NCBI GenBank assembly: GCA_002778195.1 | Contig: PCDI01000001.1 | Location: 868,001 to 932,000 of the forward strand | DNA length: 64,000 nt | Direction: 5' to 3' | From: Raffaelea ambrosiae | Taxonomy: Eukaryota; Ascomycota; Sordariomycetes; Ophiostomatales; Ophiostomataceae | Shown here: piece after piece, positions 22,176 to 34,401 of the stretch | Layout: every line of letters starts with the position of its first letter | How positions within the stretch are numbered: the stretch's first letter is position 1 | Translations under genes and position numbers: made by a program | Notes under the pieces: generated by a model | The model's database searches: none | Seen by the model: only the letters and a program-made list of their open reading frames with translations | Told to the model about the DNA's origin: nothing

Positions 22176-23214
22176 CGCCATTTTCTGGTTCTCATTCTTA
22201 TCGTCCCTTTCTTTGCTTCCATGTATTTTGCTTATGTTTGATGAATTTCTTCGCCCTGTTTGATTTAGTCTGTTACGTCTTTATAACAGTTTCCTTGTCT
22301 TCTATTGCAATCCGGGTTGTAAGATGATGGATGATCCGTTGTACTTTTGGTCCGTCGAGGGGACGAGGTGGCTGGCCAGGGTCGGTTCTTGGGGTTTCAG
22401 GGGTTTGGTTCATCGGTATCTGGGTTACGGGATCATATGGGTTGATGGGGTTGTTTCGCTAGCTGCTTTCTGCGAGTGCTTGATTCTGCATGTTTCGTGT
22501 TGTTTGGTTGTTTTGTTGTCTTTCTTGCAGCATGTTTGGCTTTTTTTACCCTTGGCTTGATGTTGGCTCTTTCCTTCTTGTTTCGTGCGCTGTTGATTGC
22601 ATTCTCAGGGCCAGGAGTTTGGGAAGGTGGCAGTGTCTGTATGTGTGGTGCCTTTTGGCAACGCATGTTTTTTTAAAAAAAAATAGGTTGAGACTGAACA
22701 GAGATCATTTGTTTGAATTTGTTGATTTGTGATCGCAACGGTGTCTGTGGGTACACACAGCGACCGGAAAACGAACGTACAGACAGAAGGTCATGAGAAT
22801 AGACGATTCATCGTGAAACAACAAAATATGAGGTCTCAAACAAGTAGCCCCCTTTGCCAAACCCAATGATGAGATAAAAAATCAATACTTCCCACAACTG
22901 TAAACTCCTTCGTCAACCAAAACGAACAAGAAAAAAAAAAGACAAATGGACCCAGAAATTAGAATGATAACAAGAAAAATTAAGGAAAAGGAGAGACAGA
23001 GAAATAGTGAACAAAGAGAGACAAAAGAATATACAAATGAAGGGGGAGGAGGTTTCAGTTTAACAAAATAAAAGTAGTAGTTTAGTATGATGCAATGTCA
23101 GTCATGTGCGTGAAAAAAAAAAAAGGACGTTCCCAAAAAAAAAGCTTGTACCCAACACCGTCGTCGTCTCTCTCTCTTATTTTTTGCTAGTTTTGCTTTC
23201 TTTCTTTCTGCCCC
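22176..23214. other. Intergenic between two convergent genes
   Basis: 1.0 kb with the 3' ends of receptor B (+) and the YTP1-like gene (-). The half near the YTP1-like gene is strongly A-rich on the plus strand. No coding frame or RNA gene is recognised. Confidence 0.5.
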
Positions 23215-25029
23215 TCACGCGTGGCCGTTGCCATTGGCGTGGCCGTTCATCAGGCCGGACTCTTCGTCGCCTTCGCGCTTGAGCAGCGTCCGCCGCGAGG
23301 CGAGCTCGTTGTCGTCGTCCATGTCCAGCTCTTCGTTGTCGTCGTCGCTGGTGATGTCGCCCAGCTCAAACTCCTCGGCATCGCGCACCTGGCGGCTCTC
23401 GGTGCGGGCATGGCCATTCACCAGAAGCCGATGGCCGGATGGTGTGGTGGTGGTGCTGGCGTCCGCCAGCTGGGCGCGCTTGGCCTTGGCGGCGAGCAGC
23501 TCGGCATTGGCCGAGCGGTCGTAGATGTGAATCAGGACATTGACAAAGAGGAAGACGAGGAAGGCAATGCTGTAGAGAATGAGAATGTAGGCGACGTGGT
23601 CCATGTCGGACTGGGCGATGAGCAGCATCTGCTCCTCGGTGGCACCCATAAAGAGGAAGCCAGCAGCGTACATAAGCTGTGGTATGTGGCGGTTAGCAGG
23701 AACAGGAAGCGAGAGGGGGGACGACTGTAGGGAGGAGACCAAAAAAAAAAATCAAACTCACAAAAACGGGAATGTACTGGAAGCTGTTGGTGTCGGTGCC
23801 GTCCTCGGACACGCCTGTCTTGTCGCGCAGGACAAAGGCAATCTCGACGATGCGCGTGACGCCCACCATCATCAGGGTGTAGCCAAACATGGTGTGCGTC
23901 GCCTCGCTGACGTGCAGCTCCTGCGGATGGGCGCTCATGGCCCAGCCCGTGATGAGAATGACAAACGCCGGGATAAAGTTGCGCTGCGGACGGCCGTCGC
24001 GGCTGCGGCTGAGCCAGATGCCGGCCAGGCCGGCGCTCCACCAGATGATGCCCATGGTGGTGTGCTGCCAGTCGTTCTTGACCCAGCGCGTGCCCCAGCG
24101 GTGCTCGGTGAAGGTGTTGACGCAGCCCCAGGCGGCAATGACGCAGCTGTCAAAGAACTCGGCAGACCGGCCGGAGCGGCGCTGCCAGACCTGGCCGACC
24201 AGCAGCAGAATCGTGAGGATGACGCCGTACGCAATGAACGCGCCGCCCATGATGAAGTGGGCGGCGCACTGGCCGACGTGGTCGCCCTGGCAGAAGCCGA
24301 GCGCGGTGATGCCGCCAAAGACCATCTGCGCCCAGGACATGATGGGGAAGCCCTTGCCGACGACGCCGTGGGCCATGCGGATCCAGGGCCGGATGTGGCC
24401 GTGGAAGCCGCGCTCGAGATGCAGGCGCAAGTAGACGCCGACGACGACCTGGCCGAGGACAATGAACGCGACGTACTTGGCGGCCTGGGCGTGGACGTTG
24501 TTGTGGATGAACTGGCGGCCGCCGTGCATGTGGCCGAGGACGTAGCCCAGGCCGCCGAGGGCAGTGGCCAAGACCTGGACGGGGACGTGCCAGCGGCTTT
24601 TGATTATCTGGAGAAAGAGAAAACAAGGGAGGAAACGAAGTTAGACGAGCACACACAAGTCATTGGGGACACTCGTGGAGGGGGGAGGGTTCTACGTACG
24701 CCCAAGACCATGCCAAAGGGATAGAGAATGCCAAAGACAAAGATCATCAGCAAGATGTGCACCCAGAGCGTGGCGTCCTGCAAAAAAAAAAAAAAAAAAA
24801 GCGCTGGTCAGTTGTGTGTCCCCTTGATGTTGATCCTGGTTCCTCTCCTTCGTCTCGGGAGACAAAAGGTAAAAAAAACACCCACAATCGGATCCAGAGA
24901 TATCGTCTCGCCCTCCGGGATGTGGTCTTCGGCGTGTTCATGCGCCGCAGCTGGCGCGGCCAGGAGCAGCACGGCCGCCGCCGTCGCGCCCACGGCCGCC
25001 GAGGCCGACAGTCGATTTCGGAGAGCCAT
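23215..25029 (-). CDS. YTP1-like integral membrane protein
   Basis: Four exons: 25029-24886, 24777-24700, 24607-23762, 23676-23215 (509 aa), all introns phase 0. A cleavable signal peptide (Ala/Leu-rich, ending AAPAAA before HEHAEDH) is followed by DATLWVHILLMIFVFGILYPFG, in which the exon 1/2 junction falls just before DAT. About ten further hydrophobic helices include a conserved segment with GHMHGGRQF, HLERGFHGHIRPW and HRWGTRW. These His-rich helix ends recall cytochrome b561/DOMON-type proteins, and YTP1 family members are described as similar to mitochondrial electron-transport proteins. The C-terminal ~90 residues are an acidic cytosolic tail. Function is unproven; a redox or transport role in the endomembrane system is inference. 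Confidence 0.85.
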
Positions 25030-26277
25030 TGGGGTGGCCTCGCGGATCGCGGGACGAAGTCGGTTCTCGGACGCTGTTGATCTCGCGATACCCCCCCCAA
25101 AAAAATTGCGGAGATGTCTGGACGGTTTCGTCGGATCGACCGGATATGTCAGGAAGGACCAGGCGGGAGGCAAGTCGAGCAGGAGAACAGAAAAAAACGA
25201 AAACCAAAGTCGCACAGCCGGGCAGATATGAGAAGGAGAACGAAGAAGGAACAACAACGAAAAAAAAGGGAACCCTCGCTTCCCAATCGGCTGGCGTGTG
25301 TTTTCGACTTGGACGAGAAAGCAAACACCGAGAGATTGGACAAGACAAGAGGCACGAATTCCGCAAGGGAAATAGGAGGCGAAGGAAAGGGCAGGCACGG
25401 AAATACAGTGGGGCTCCCGCTGATGTGGCCATTTTCTTCACTCGGTTGTGTGCTGGTGACGTCTAGGGGGAGGCGTTTTCATGGGGCGTCTGGGGCCCTT
25501 TGGGGTGCATTGGAGCCATTGGGGCCATTGGGGCCCTTGGGGCTGCTCGGAGCGCATGAACGACGCGCTGCACGTGCTCAGGTGCCCCCCCTCGGTCCAA
25601 TCAAACGCGTTGGTTTACGAGACGGAGAGGCCTAAAGGACACCCGTCAAAGTGCTATGGAGCACTGAAAGGGGAAAGATTTGCTCTCCATAGTTGGCTGC
25701 TTTTGGGGCGAACCAGGGGCGGTCGGCATTGGTTAGGGAAACAGCACGCGAAAACGAAAATCGACCCATTCGTTCCGAGACGACCGAAAACACGGCCGCG
25801 ACAGTGACATAGTGCAGGACATCGCGCTGTGCGCATGCATGGCTGGGCATTGTTGGTATTGTGCTGGTAAGTATTGTGTACAAGCAAGAGGCGCAAAAGG
25901 ACTTGTGCGGATCGTTGAAGAGTGGAAAGGGAGCCGAGTGGCGAGACAATCCGCAGCGCGACGGAAGGGATGGAAGGGAGGAGAGGGGAAGCTGTAAGAC
26001 ATGGGCGTCTTTGCGGGTGGCTGGGAACTCTGGATGTGAAAGGAGGGCTTGGCTGTGTGGCCTTGTGGTTGTGCTATCAACATACATCTCCTGCTGGATG
26101 GACCGATTGTTAACGCGACGTTTCTCTCCCAGACAGACACGGCCAGCCAGACACGACAAAAAAAACCGGACAGACGACAAGACTGGCCGGCGTGGCAGCC
26201 TCGGACAGACATGGCGTACCTGGTCTCTCTCTCTCTGTCTCTCTCTCCCCGAATCCGCGGCGACGCCCACGCGCGAC
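25030..26277. other. Intergenic between minus-strand genes
   Basis: 1.25 kb. It holds the promoter of the YTP1-like gene and the 3' UTR of the MFS transporter gene. Short GC-rich near-repeats of the type ccattgggg lie at 25490-25540, and a CCAATCA at 25598. A CT microsatellite-like run is near 26224. Confidence 0.5.
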
Positions 26278-27879
26278 TCACGCGCGCCACACCCAGCCCC
26301 GACGCACGGCATCCGCCCACCGCACCCCGAGAATGCACACCGCCGAGCCCACCAGCAGGGCGCCGTCCCAGTAGACCACGCTCGCGTACGACTGGGTCAC
26401 GGACGCGCTGCCGCCGCCCTGGCTCAGCAGCACGCCGCCCACCGGACTGCCCAGCATGGTGCCGCAGCCCCGGATGAAGTAGATGAACCCGTTCACCGCC
26501 GCATAGCTGCGGATGCCGAAGACGTCCGCAATGGTCGCCGGGAACAGCGCGTTGTACCCGCCCACGGCCGCCGAGTAGCACACGATGAACGCCAGCCACA
26601 GCGGGTACGCGCGGCGCTCGACGCTCAGCCCCCAGAGCGCGCCCACCGCGACCGTGGCCGCGGCCAGGCTGACCGTCAGCACGTTCAGCCGCCCGAACCG
26701 GTCGCCCGCATACCCCGAGATGATCCGCGCCACCGCGTTCACCACGTTGGCCACGGCCAGCAGCGTCGCGCCCGTGCTCGCCGTCTGGCCCAGCGACACC
26801 GTGTAGCTCGGGATGAACGACAGCGGCACCTGCGCGCTGGCCGACTGGCAGAACGCCGCCGCCACCGAGAACAGAAACGCCGGCGTCACCAGCAGCGCCG
26901 CCGAGATGTGCGTGCGCCGCCGCATGGCCCGGTCCGCGCCCCCCGCCGCGCCGCCGTCGTCGTCGCTGCTGCTCACCACGGGGAACCGCGACGACGGCAC
27001 CACCCACGCCAGCGGCGCCCCCACCACCAGGTAGACGCCGGCGAGCGCGCGCAGCGTCCAGCGGCCGCCGATGGCCGAGAGCAGCGCGCGCAGGGCCGGG
27101 CTGAGAAGCAGGCTGCCGGCGCCGCCCCCCGACAAGATGATGCCCAGCGCCGTGCCGCGGTGCCGCGTAAAGTACTCGGGCGCCGGGCCGAGCAGCGGGA
27201 AATAGAGCATGGAGCTGCCCAGCCCATACAGCAAACCCTGGCTCAGGAGCACCTGCCAGACCTGCCGCGAAAAACTGGCCAGCAGGAAACCCGCCGCCAT
27301 GAGCACCACCCCGGCCATGGTGATCCAGCGCGGCGAGATGAGGCGCACCAGCAGGGGGGGCGGTGGCGAGGAGGCGGCGCCGTTGCTGCCGTCGTTGCCG
27401 CCGCCGTTGCCCTCCTCCTCCTCGGCCTGGTCGCTGCTGCTGCTGTTGCGGCTGCGGACGTACACGGCATGCTCTAGGCGCGAGAGCATCGGGTTGACAA
27501 AGATGCTGCCGGACCAGGTGAGGCCGGCGGCCAGCGTGCCCACAAAGGCCAGCAGGGCCGTGGGCGGCTCCGGCCCCGTCTGGAGCATGTCCTGGCTCGT
27601 CGAAATGTAGTACTCCTGAAACACACCGTAGGACTGGTTGTAGCCAATGGTCAAGGCAATGGTCAGGAACGAGGCGATCATCACAGACGCCTGCTTGGCG
27701 CGCGACACCGGCGGCAGGGCCGGCGTGGCATGGAACTCCTCCTCCTCTTCGGCAGACGACCGGGCGAGGCGGTCACCATCACCACCACTGCCACCGGCTT
27801 CGTCGGCATGAACGGCAACGACACCGGCTCTGGTCCGCCGGGCGCCGCTTGGGATCGACGAGAGCGATATGGCATCCAT
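26278..27879 (-). CDS. MFS transporter, monocarboxylate transporter-like
   Basis: 533 aa, single exon. The first ~65 residues are polar and cytosolic. Twelve hydrophobic helices follow, in the six-plus-six arrangement typical of the major facilitator superfamily, separated by a central loop (~295-320) with acidic and Arg residues. Features resembling fungal MCH-type monocarboxylate porters include YNQSYGVFQEYY in helix 1, ALLAFVGTL in helix 2, RHRGTALGIILSGGGAGSLL in helices 4-5, RIISGYAGDRFGR between helices 8 and 9, and ATIADVFGIRSYAAVNG near helix 11. An unusual loop of about 40 residues, rich in Gly/Asn/Ser, interrupts the region after helix 2. Substrate cannot be assigned; plasma or vacuolar membrane location is likely. 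Confidence 0.87.
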   Translation of the reverse strand: MDAISLSSIPSGARRTRAGVVAVHADEAGGSGGDGDRLARSSAEEEEEFHATPALPPVSRAKQASVMIASFLTIALTIGYNQSYGVFQEYYISTSQDMLQTGPEPPTALLAFVGTLAAGLTWSGSIFVNPMLSRLEHAVYVRSRNSSSSDQAEEEEGNGGGNDGSNGAASSPPPPLLVRLISPRWITMAGVVLMAAGFLLASFSRQVWQVLLSQGLLYGLGSSMLYFPLLGPAPEYFTRHRGTALGIILSGGGAGSLLLSPALRALLSAIGGRWTLRALAGVYLVVGAPLAWVVPSSRFPVVSSSDDDGGAAGGADRAMRRRTHISAALLVTPAFLFSVAAAFCQSASAQVPLSFIPSYTVSLGQTASTGATLLAVANVVNAVARIISGYAGDRFGRLNVLTVSLAAATVAVGALWGLSVERRAYPLWLAFIVCYSAAVGGYNALFPATIADVFGIRSYAAVNGFIYFIRGCGTMLGSPVGGVLLSQGGGSASVTQSYASVVYWDGALLVGSAVCILGVRWADAVRRGWVWRA

Positions 27880-28280
27880 GTTCTTGTCGTTTTTTTGGCC
27901 ACTTTCTTTCTATTAATAGAAAATAGTGAAACAAGAGTTCACCAGCTGTCACCTCTCGTTTTTCGGCTTGCTTTTTGCCACTTCTGCCGTGGTTGCCAAT
28001 TGTTGCTCAACTGCCTCGGCCAATTGATGTCAAATCGTAGGCGCCCGGCGCATTTGCTTTGTAAAAACGGCGAGCGAAGAGAACCTATACTTATGGTGCA
28101 GATTCTTCCGGCGATGACTCTTCCTCTCCGACTCCGCATGCGATATTCTCCGGTCGCGGGGTTCCGGCACAACAAGCAAGGCCGCCTATTGGCAGTTATA
28201 GCCTAGGCCTGGGGAGGTCACGATACCACTTTGACTACATTGGGCATAACTACACCATGTCTAAGCAAGGGCGCAGAGGA

Positions 28281-28293
28281 GGGGGGGGGGGGN
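28281..28293. other. G homopolymer followed by ambiguous base N
   Basis: Twelve G then n, probably a sequencing stop or gap at the homopolymer. Confidence 0.8.
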
Positions 28294-29210
28294 CCCTGAG
28301 CGATCGAAACGATTGACACGGCTAGCGATGGCCGCCATGCACCGGCGACAATGGACGTGCCATGATGCCAGTGTGCTGAACGCAACGCATGCAAGACACG
28401 CACATTGACGGCAGCACACGAAACCGGTTCGCTGGCATTCCCAAAGAAAGGAGTTTGACAAAAGGAGTACAAGCAGTACGTACTCCCAGTAGTCGTAGTA
28501 TTAATGTCTTGATCTCTCTCCACATTTGGGGCAGTGCAGGGTTGTAGTATAGGAGACAAATTTCAATATCAAGAATGACGCAACGGACAAAGGGCGGCCG
28601 GGGAACAAAGCAAGTCACATAGGGACAAAAGAGACAAAAAGGAGGACTGCATACTGCCGTGTTTAGGGCCAGTACTCGTATTACGAAGAGCGCCCAAGGG
28701 ACGAATCTCCATAGAGTCCGGTCCAGCATCCCTCCAGGGGTTTGTGGAAGAACTGGGCCAGAGTGCGTGTAAGCTATTAGAGTTGGCCAAGTGCCCGAGC
28801 CTGAAGCAAGAATCCTGACAGCCCCTCCAGAACCGAGAATAGCTCAGGGGCAGAGGGGAATTGGCCAAACAGTTTGCAGCAAGCACGTCCCGTGAGGCCA
28901 GATTCAGAGGCCGTGAAGAAACAGCAAACCGGCAGCCACGGAACAGAGACCGGCCAGTCTCTTGGACAAGAAACACAAAGAGCGCAGGGACAAGGTGCAC
29001 GGGTCACAAAGACCACAGAGCACAGACAAACAAAGCTGATGCAACTCTGCAGCCGCCCGCAGACGTGGCCCCCCGGGTCCCGTCGCACGGCTTGGCATGG
29101 TTCGCAGAGGCGTGTCGCAGTCCCAAACGCGTAGCCCAAAGGCAGGAAGAGCCGGAATATGCGGTCTTCTAGAATGATTGGCATGGCAGGTTTTGGGGCT
29201 GAAACAGGCC

Positions 29211-29240
29211 GCTGCAGGTCGCCGCAGGTCGCCGCAGGTC
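29211..29240. repeat. Three tandem copies of a 10-bp GC-rich unit
   Basis: gctgcaggtc, then gccgcaggtc twice. It is short and isolated; no function can be assigned. Confidence 0.7.
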
Positions 29241-31749
29241 GCCCACTGAGGGTCTGGACCCAGCACACTGACTATGTATTCTTGCATCGTACATCGCAGT
29301 TTACCCGCTTGCAGGGTATGGGACTAGAGACAGGAGACGACCCGCCTGCGCCCGTCAAGATAGAGATACCTTAAAGACCTGCCAACCAACTGCATGTTGG
29401 GCCCGGCGGCACACTGCAGAGATCGGTGGCGCGGGCCTCTGCAGTCCCCGCCGTGCTTATCTGCGTGCAGTGCTACCCACCACTAAGCATCACTGTCAGA
29501 TTCTTAGCTGAGTAGCTGGTGCATTCGTACGCCGTAGTCCAAGGGAGACAAAGGAGAAAAAGATGCAAAAGGGCGATAGTCGCAGGCCAGTCCAGGGGTT
29601 GTGGGGAGAGCTTCAGGGGTAGCAGACAGCGGACAGGAACAGGAACAGGAGAAAAGGCGTATTAGCCGCTTTGGTTCCAAGCTCGAAAGCATTGGCGGAC
29701 AGGTGTCGTTGGCGTTGGCGCCCAGCGGACTTGAGACGAGACGAGAGTGTCAGAATGCTCATGTAAGATCAGATACATACGAGAGGAGGGGCAATGGCCT
29801 GTATCTCACGGTGTACAGTGGATGACCGAGTACGAGCTGATGGTGATGGTCAGGAGACGGAGACGATGGGGCCAGCCACGTTTGGCGATGTTCTGGCCAG
29901 TCGTTTGTCGCTGCACTGGCGGCGTTTTTGTTGGGGTCGGGTTTTGTGGGCGGGTGGGCAGTTTGGAGAAGGCGCGGCCCACAGACATACGAAGCACCGC
30001 CTGGGAGCGCCTGAAAGGAGGAAAGAGCCGAGGGCCCTCCTGAAGAGGCAAGCCCCCCTGAAGAATTCAGGGAAAAAAAGCTCCGTATTGGCATATTCGC
30101 TTGCCAAGAACCCCTCTCTTCCTGGCCCTCGACATTTTTTTATTCCTGTTTTTGTCCCTACTAATTCCCGTCGTACTCGTAGTCACTGGTGACACACTGT
30201 CGTAAGTTGGCTGCCACACACTTGTCCCCAGCCCCAAGCCGCTGTACCGCCGTCCCGACCTGCTGTTCCTGTTCCTGGCCGAGGGGTATTAGCCCCAAAG
30301 CGACGTGGCAACCAGCCAGAGCTAAATTGCCCGCCTTGGTGAATGTCAACATACGAGTGCACCGTACTCGTAAACAAGCCATTCTACTTTGTAAGGTTTG
30401 TCCAGCTCGTCCAGCAGTGTCGCATCATCGCATGACTACTATGTACAAACAATGCATCAATTAATATCTGCCTCTCCTGCCTTTTCCATTTACAGTCCCA
30501 ACCACACATACTATGCAGTTGCCATGTAGTTTCGACGAGTAGACGAGTAATTGCACATGTCGCGTGCCAGCTTTCACGAGGAATGCGCCGCGCCCTGGCC
30601 ACGACTGTGAGCCCATGTGCTGCGCAGCCACTACACGGTACGTGCGAGCACCAATACAGGCGCTGGCTCTGGTGGCTATCTAAGATACTCGTACTCGTAC
30701 TTGCATGGTATATGCCCTGTCTCTTACGTATTTTCCCTGCTTAGCGCATGCGTCCACTATATCGTACTGTCAGGCGCCCCCGATTGTGGGGGACCCCTGC
30801 ATGATAAGAAAGTAAAAGGGGAAGGTACGACTGGACAGTAATTAGTTGCTTGTAGTTACCCATCCACAGACGATCAACAAGTAAAAAAAAAAAAGAGAAA
30901 AACACCCCAAAAAGACGAGGTTGAGACATACACCCCAAACAACCTCTACAACCACACCATCCATTCCCATCCACCCTCCTCAAAACGGGGCCAAGGAAGG
31001 GCCAGAAGCATGAGATCCAGCCAGCCCTCTTTTATCCATTGAACTATTTTTTCTAGGGGTGACTTTCGGGCCTGTTCCTTTTGGCCTTGCTTCCCTGTCG
31101 CTCGCTTTTATCCTTTCGCTCGTGTCCTCCTTTTTTTTGCCTCCCACCCCCCCTGATTCTCTCGTTTCTCTTGGTTGTCTCGTTTTCTCTTAAGAGACAA
31201 CATATACCGACTGCATCCTCTCCTACTCGCCACCCTCCCGCAGACGCCCTTTCACCAGAGCCTGCATTCCACTCGCTGGCCATTCGCATTTTCCTTGTCT
31301 TTCTTTTCTTTGGTTCCTTGTTCCCGCCCCAACGAAAAGGCATATATTAGTCTTTCTTGTGGACGAGCGGTATTGTCCGTGTGCTGCTGCCCACCTCCTT
31401 ATTACTTGCTTTTCCTTTCCCTCTGTTTCCTGATCTCTTCTCTTCTTTCCTTTTTTTTTTTTTGCTTAATCTTGTTTTCATCCGACCTTCGTTTCCTTCG
31501 TCCGTTTTCTCAACGGTTTCCTCGTCAATATTCCTTCTTTGTCGACAGCAGAAGACCGCCCTTGTCGAGCAAAGCACAGCAATACAGCAATACAACAGTA
31601 CAATCTTATCAGAGCATCTCCTCGCCCCGGCGTTGGAGACTTTGGACGCCCCCAAGACACATCCATTTGCCGCACCCACGCCTATCACAGCCCTCGCCGA
31701 CGTCGCACTCACACATGCTCGTCCGTATACGCCACCGAACACCGCCAAC

Positions 31750-33282
31750 ATGAACTTCACAAAGAAATTCGACCGCGCCTTCCAATGGGCCGGCGAGAAG
31801 ATGGGCGCCGAGGCCAAGACCAGCATGTCGGAGGACTTCAGGAACCTCGAGATGGAGATGGCTCTGCGTTATGAGGGTGAGTGCAGACAAATATTCCCAT
31901 CCTCCCTCTCGAAGCCCCTTGACTACACGAGATAACCGCCATACGGCCCCCGTTCTGTCTACTAACTTTAACCAGGCATGGACCGTCTCCAGAAATCCAT
32001 GACCGCCTACGTCAAATGGCTGGGCAAGCGCAACGAGGTCTTCGAAGACAAAGAAAAGGGCCTGCCCGCCAGCTACCTCGGCCGCACCATGTCCGCCCAC
32101 GGCGAAGACTTCGAGCCCGACTCGGAGTTTGGCAACTGCCTCATCCACCTCGGCCGCGCCAACGAGCGGCTGGCCGCCAACCAGGAGCGCTTTGTTGCCG
32201 ACGCCACCAGCACCTGGCTCGAATCCCTCGACCGCAGCCTCGCCATGATGAAGGAATACCAGGCCTCCCGCAAGAAGCTCGAGAACCGCCGCCTCGCCTA
32301 CGACGCCAGCATTGGCAAAGTCCAAAAGGCCAAGCGCGAAGACTTCAGGGTGGAGGAGGAGCTGCGCACCTGCCGCGCCAAGTACGAAGAGAGCAACGAG
32401 GACGTCTATCGTCGCATGCAGGACATCAAGGACGCCGAGGCCGACAGCATCCGCGACCTTACCGGCCTGCTGGACTGCGAGCTCGAGTACCACGAGCGCT
32501 GCCTCGAGGAGCTGCGCCGCGTCAAGCGCAGCTGGCCGGGTGCCGCCACTGCCGCGGCTGCTTCTGCCAACGGCAACGGCGGCTATGGTGGCCGCAGCCG
32601 TTCCAACACGGCCCAGTCGCTGGGCGCCGAGCGCATGAACCTCTCGCGCAACAACAGCAGCTACGCCATCAGCAGCATGAACAGCGGTTCCTACGCCGAC
32701 GAAGACCCCGAACCTCTCCCCGTCCGCATGCCCATCCGCTCCAACACCCGCATGAACGGCGTCTCTGCCGCCAACAGCAGCAACCTCTCCCCCGAGAAGC
32801 CGCCTCGCCCGGCTATGTCCCGCTCCACCACCCTGCCTGACCGCCGCGTCGCCTCTGCCTCGGGCGCCAGCACGCCCACATCTTCGTACGGCGGCATTGG
32901 CGGTGGTCCCAACCCTGCGAACACTGCTGCCGCTGCCGTCTCGTCTCTGCGCAGTGGCCTGCGCCCTGTCGGCCGGATCCAGACCAGCGGCAGCTATGGC
33001 AACGGCAACAACAACAACGTCTTTGGTGATGACGGCGAGGACACAGCGAGTGGTGGCAGCGGCGGACGCAGCGGCAGCCCCGACTGGGGCGAGCGCAGCA
33101 CGTCGCCGGCCACGAGCTACGGCAGTCTGAGTCGGAGCACGAGCAATATCGCGGTGAACAATGTCGGTGCGGCCAACGGTGGCCCAGTGTCTGGCCGCAA
33201 GCCTCCACCGCCGCCGCCGAACCGGGCCAAGAAGCCGCCACCGCCGCCTGTGCCACGGCGCGAGACGGCTTTCTCGACATGA
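31750..33282 (+). CDS. BAR-domain protein with C-terminal proline-rich motif
   Basis: Two exons, 31750-31876 and 31976-33282 (477 aa). The 99-nt intron has a GTGAGT donor, CTAAC branch and CCAG acceptor; the junction codon is Gly43. The ATG has strong context (CAACATGA). Residues 1-240 form an N-BAR/endophilin-like membrane-curving dimer domain: amphipathic MNFTKKFDRAFQWAGEKMG, long charged helices (ASRKKLENRRLAYDASIGK; EDVYRRMQDIKDAEADSI), and a final helix with LLDCELEYHERCLEELRRV. The rest is disordered and Ser/Asn-rich, ending in poly-Pro with PPPPPVPRRE, a likely SH3 ligand. The role is probably in endocytosis or trafficking together with SH3 partners (inference from family). Confidence 0.87.
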
Positions 33283-34401
33283 GAGCGGTCGCGCTTGGAA
33301 ACAAAAGTGCGGTAGATGTTTTTCCAGAAGAAGAAGTGTCGTCCATCTCTGTCCGGCAGCAGGCAGACTGGGGACCGTGTACACAACTACATAGTTACAA
33401 AAGCAGGCGGGAGAGGGTCCCGGGGCAGGAACCTCCCCCAATGTAAAGATGTCGGGCGATGGCAAAAGGACGAGCTACTGGTGCTTTCCATCTCGGGCTG
33501 GGTCCCCTTGATGTCTTTGGCCTGCTTATAAGCAAACATGCTCTGACGGGAAAGGGATTATTGGCGTTCAAGGGGTTTTTTTTTTTTGGCTTTTGCGTTT
33601 TGGGTTTTCTGAGTTTACGATTACTGTCGTCCAGAAAAGGGCCCATTCATGTTGTTGTCGTTTCTTTTGTTTACTCTTATATTTGGATACACTCTTGATT
33701 TCTATGCCTTTGGATTAATCGGTACTTTATTTGGTGGACTGGGTCTACCGGGCGACACAATCTAACGTGTTCTTTTTTCCGGTTGCTAGCTTGAGATGTG
33801 TGATTTGTGAATTGCTGTCTTGCTTTTTCTGTAATAGGACGTACTTTGTGACCTTGATGAGACGATGATATACGACACTCGAATTGAGAGAGACCAAACA
33901 AAGCCATCTGGCCACAGTACGGTTAGAGGGGCAAGCACAGACCACTAAAAATGGTAGCTGTGGGGGTACATCTCAATGGCTGGAAATGTATAGGTGGTAC
34001 ATTGTACCTATATTTCAAGCTCTCTGAGAGCTAACTTACTAGCCTATTGATTAGAAGGCTTCAACCTCCAACCTAGTCAAAATCTCCAGCCTCGCACGCA
34101 TTGCCACCACGCGCCTAGTACCCGCAACTTCCACGACGACGACACATGCCTCTGTGAGCGAACGGACCTGGTCGCTCCTCCTCCCCCAGTCGAGGCAACC
34201 TCTCTCCGCCAGAAGACCACCCAATCCCCCCCCTCCCGTCATGGCGGCGCGCCCGTGGCGCACAGCAAAAGCTCCCTGAAACGACCTCACCGAACCCCGA
34301 AAAATAAAATAATAAGAATAAAAATAACAACTTGACAACTCTCCGGACAACCTCGACGATCGATCTCTCCCCGACTTTTCCTCTCCCCTCTTCCTCACAA
34401 G
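33283..34401. other. Intergenic between plus-strand genes
   Basis: 1.1 kb with the BAR gene 3' UTR and the CCL1 promoter. T-rich in the first half, CT-rich just before the CCL1 start. No further element is recognised. Confidence 0.5.

Larger units (their letters stand above)
27880..31749. other. Large gene-poor intergenic region
   Basis: 3.9 kb between divergent genes without a supported gene. It contains a G12 run with an adjoining N (28281-28293), three 10-bp units gcygcaggtc (29211-29240), and five of the TACTCGTA octamers noted across the window (28673, 30174, 30365, 30686, 30692). The last 650 bases before the BAR gene are pyrimidine-rich, as expected for a strong fungal leader. Confidence 0.5.

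Noticed and set aside
25861..27477. 538-codon plus-strand frame
   Set aside because: Antisense of the MFS gene; Arg/His/Ala-rich without any motif, and the sense frame has a complete 12-helix transporter.
27880..31749. Possible transposon or hidden gene in the 3.9-kb gap
   Set aside because: No terminal repeats, reverse transcriptase or transposase motifs were found, and all frames are short.
31609..33465. 618-codon minus-strand frame
   Set aside because: Antisense of the BAR-domain gene; no domain, while the sense strand is a clear BAR protein.
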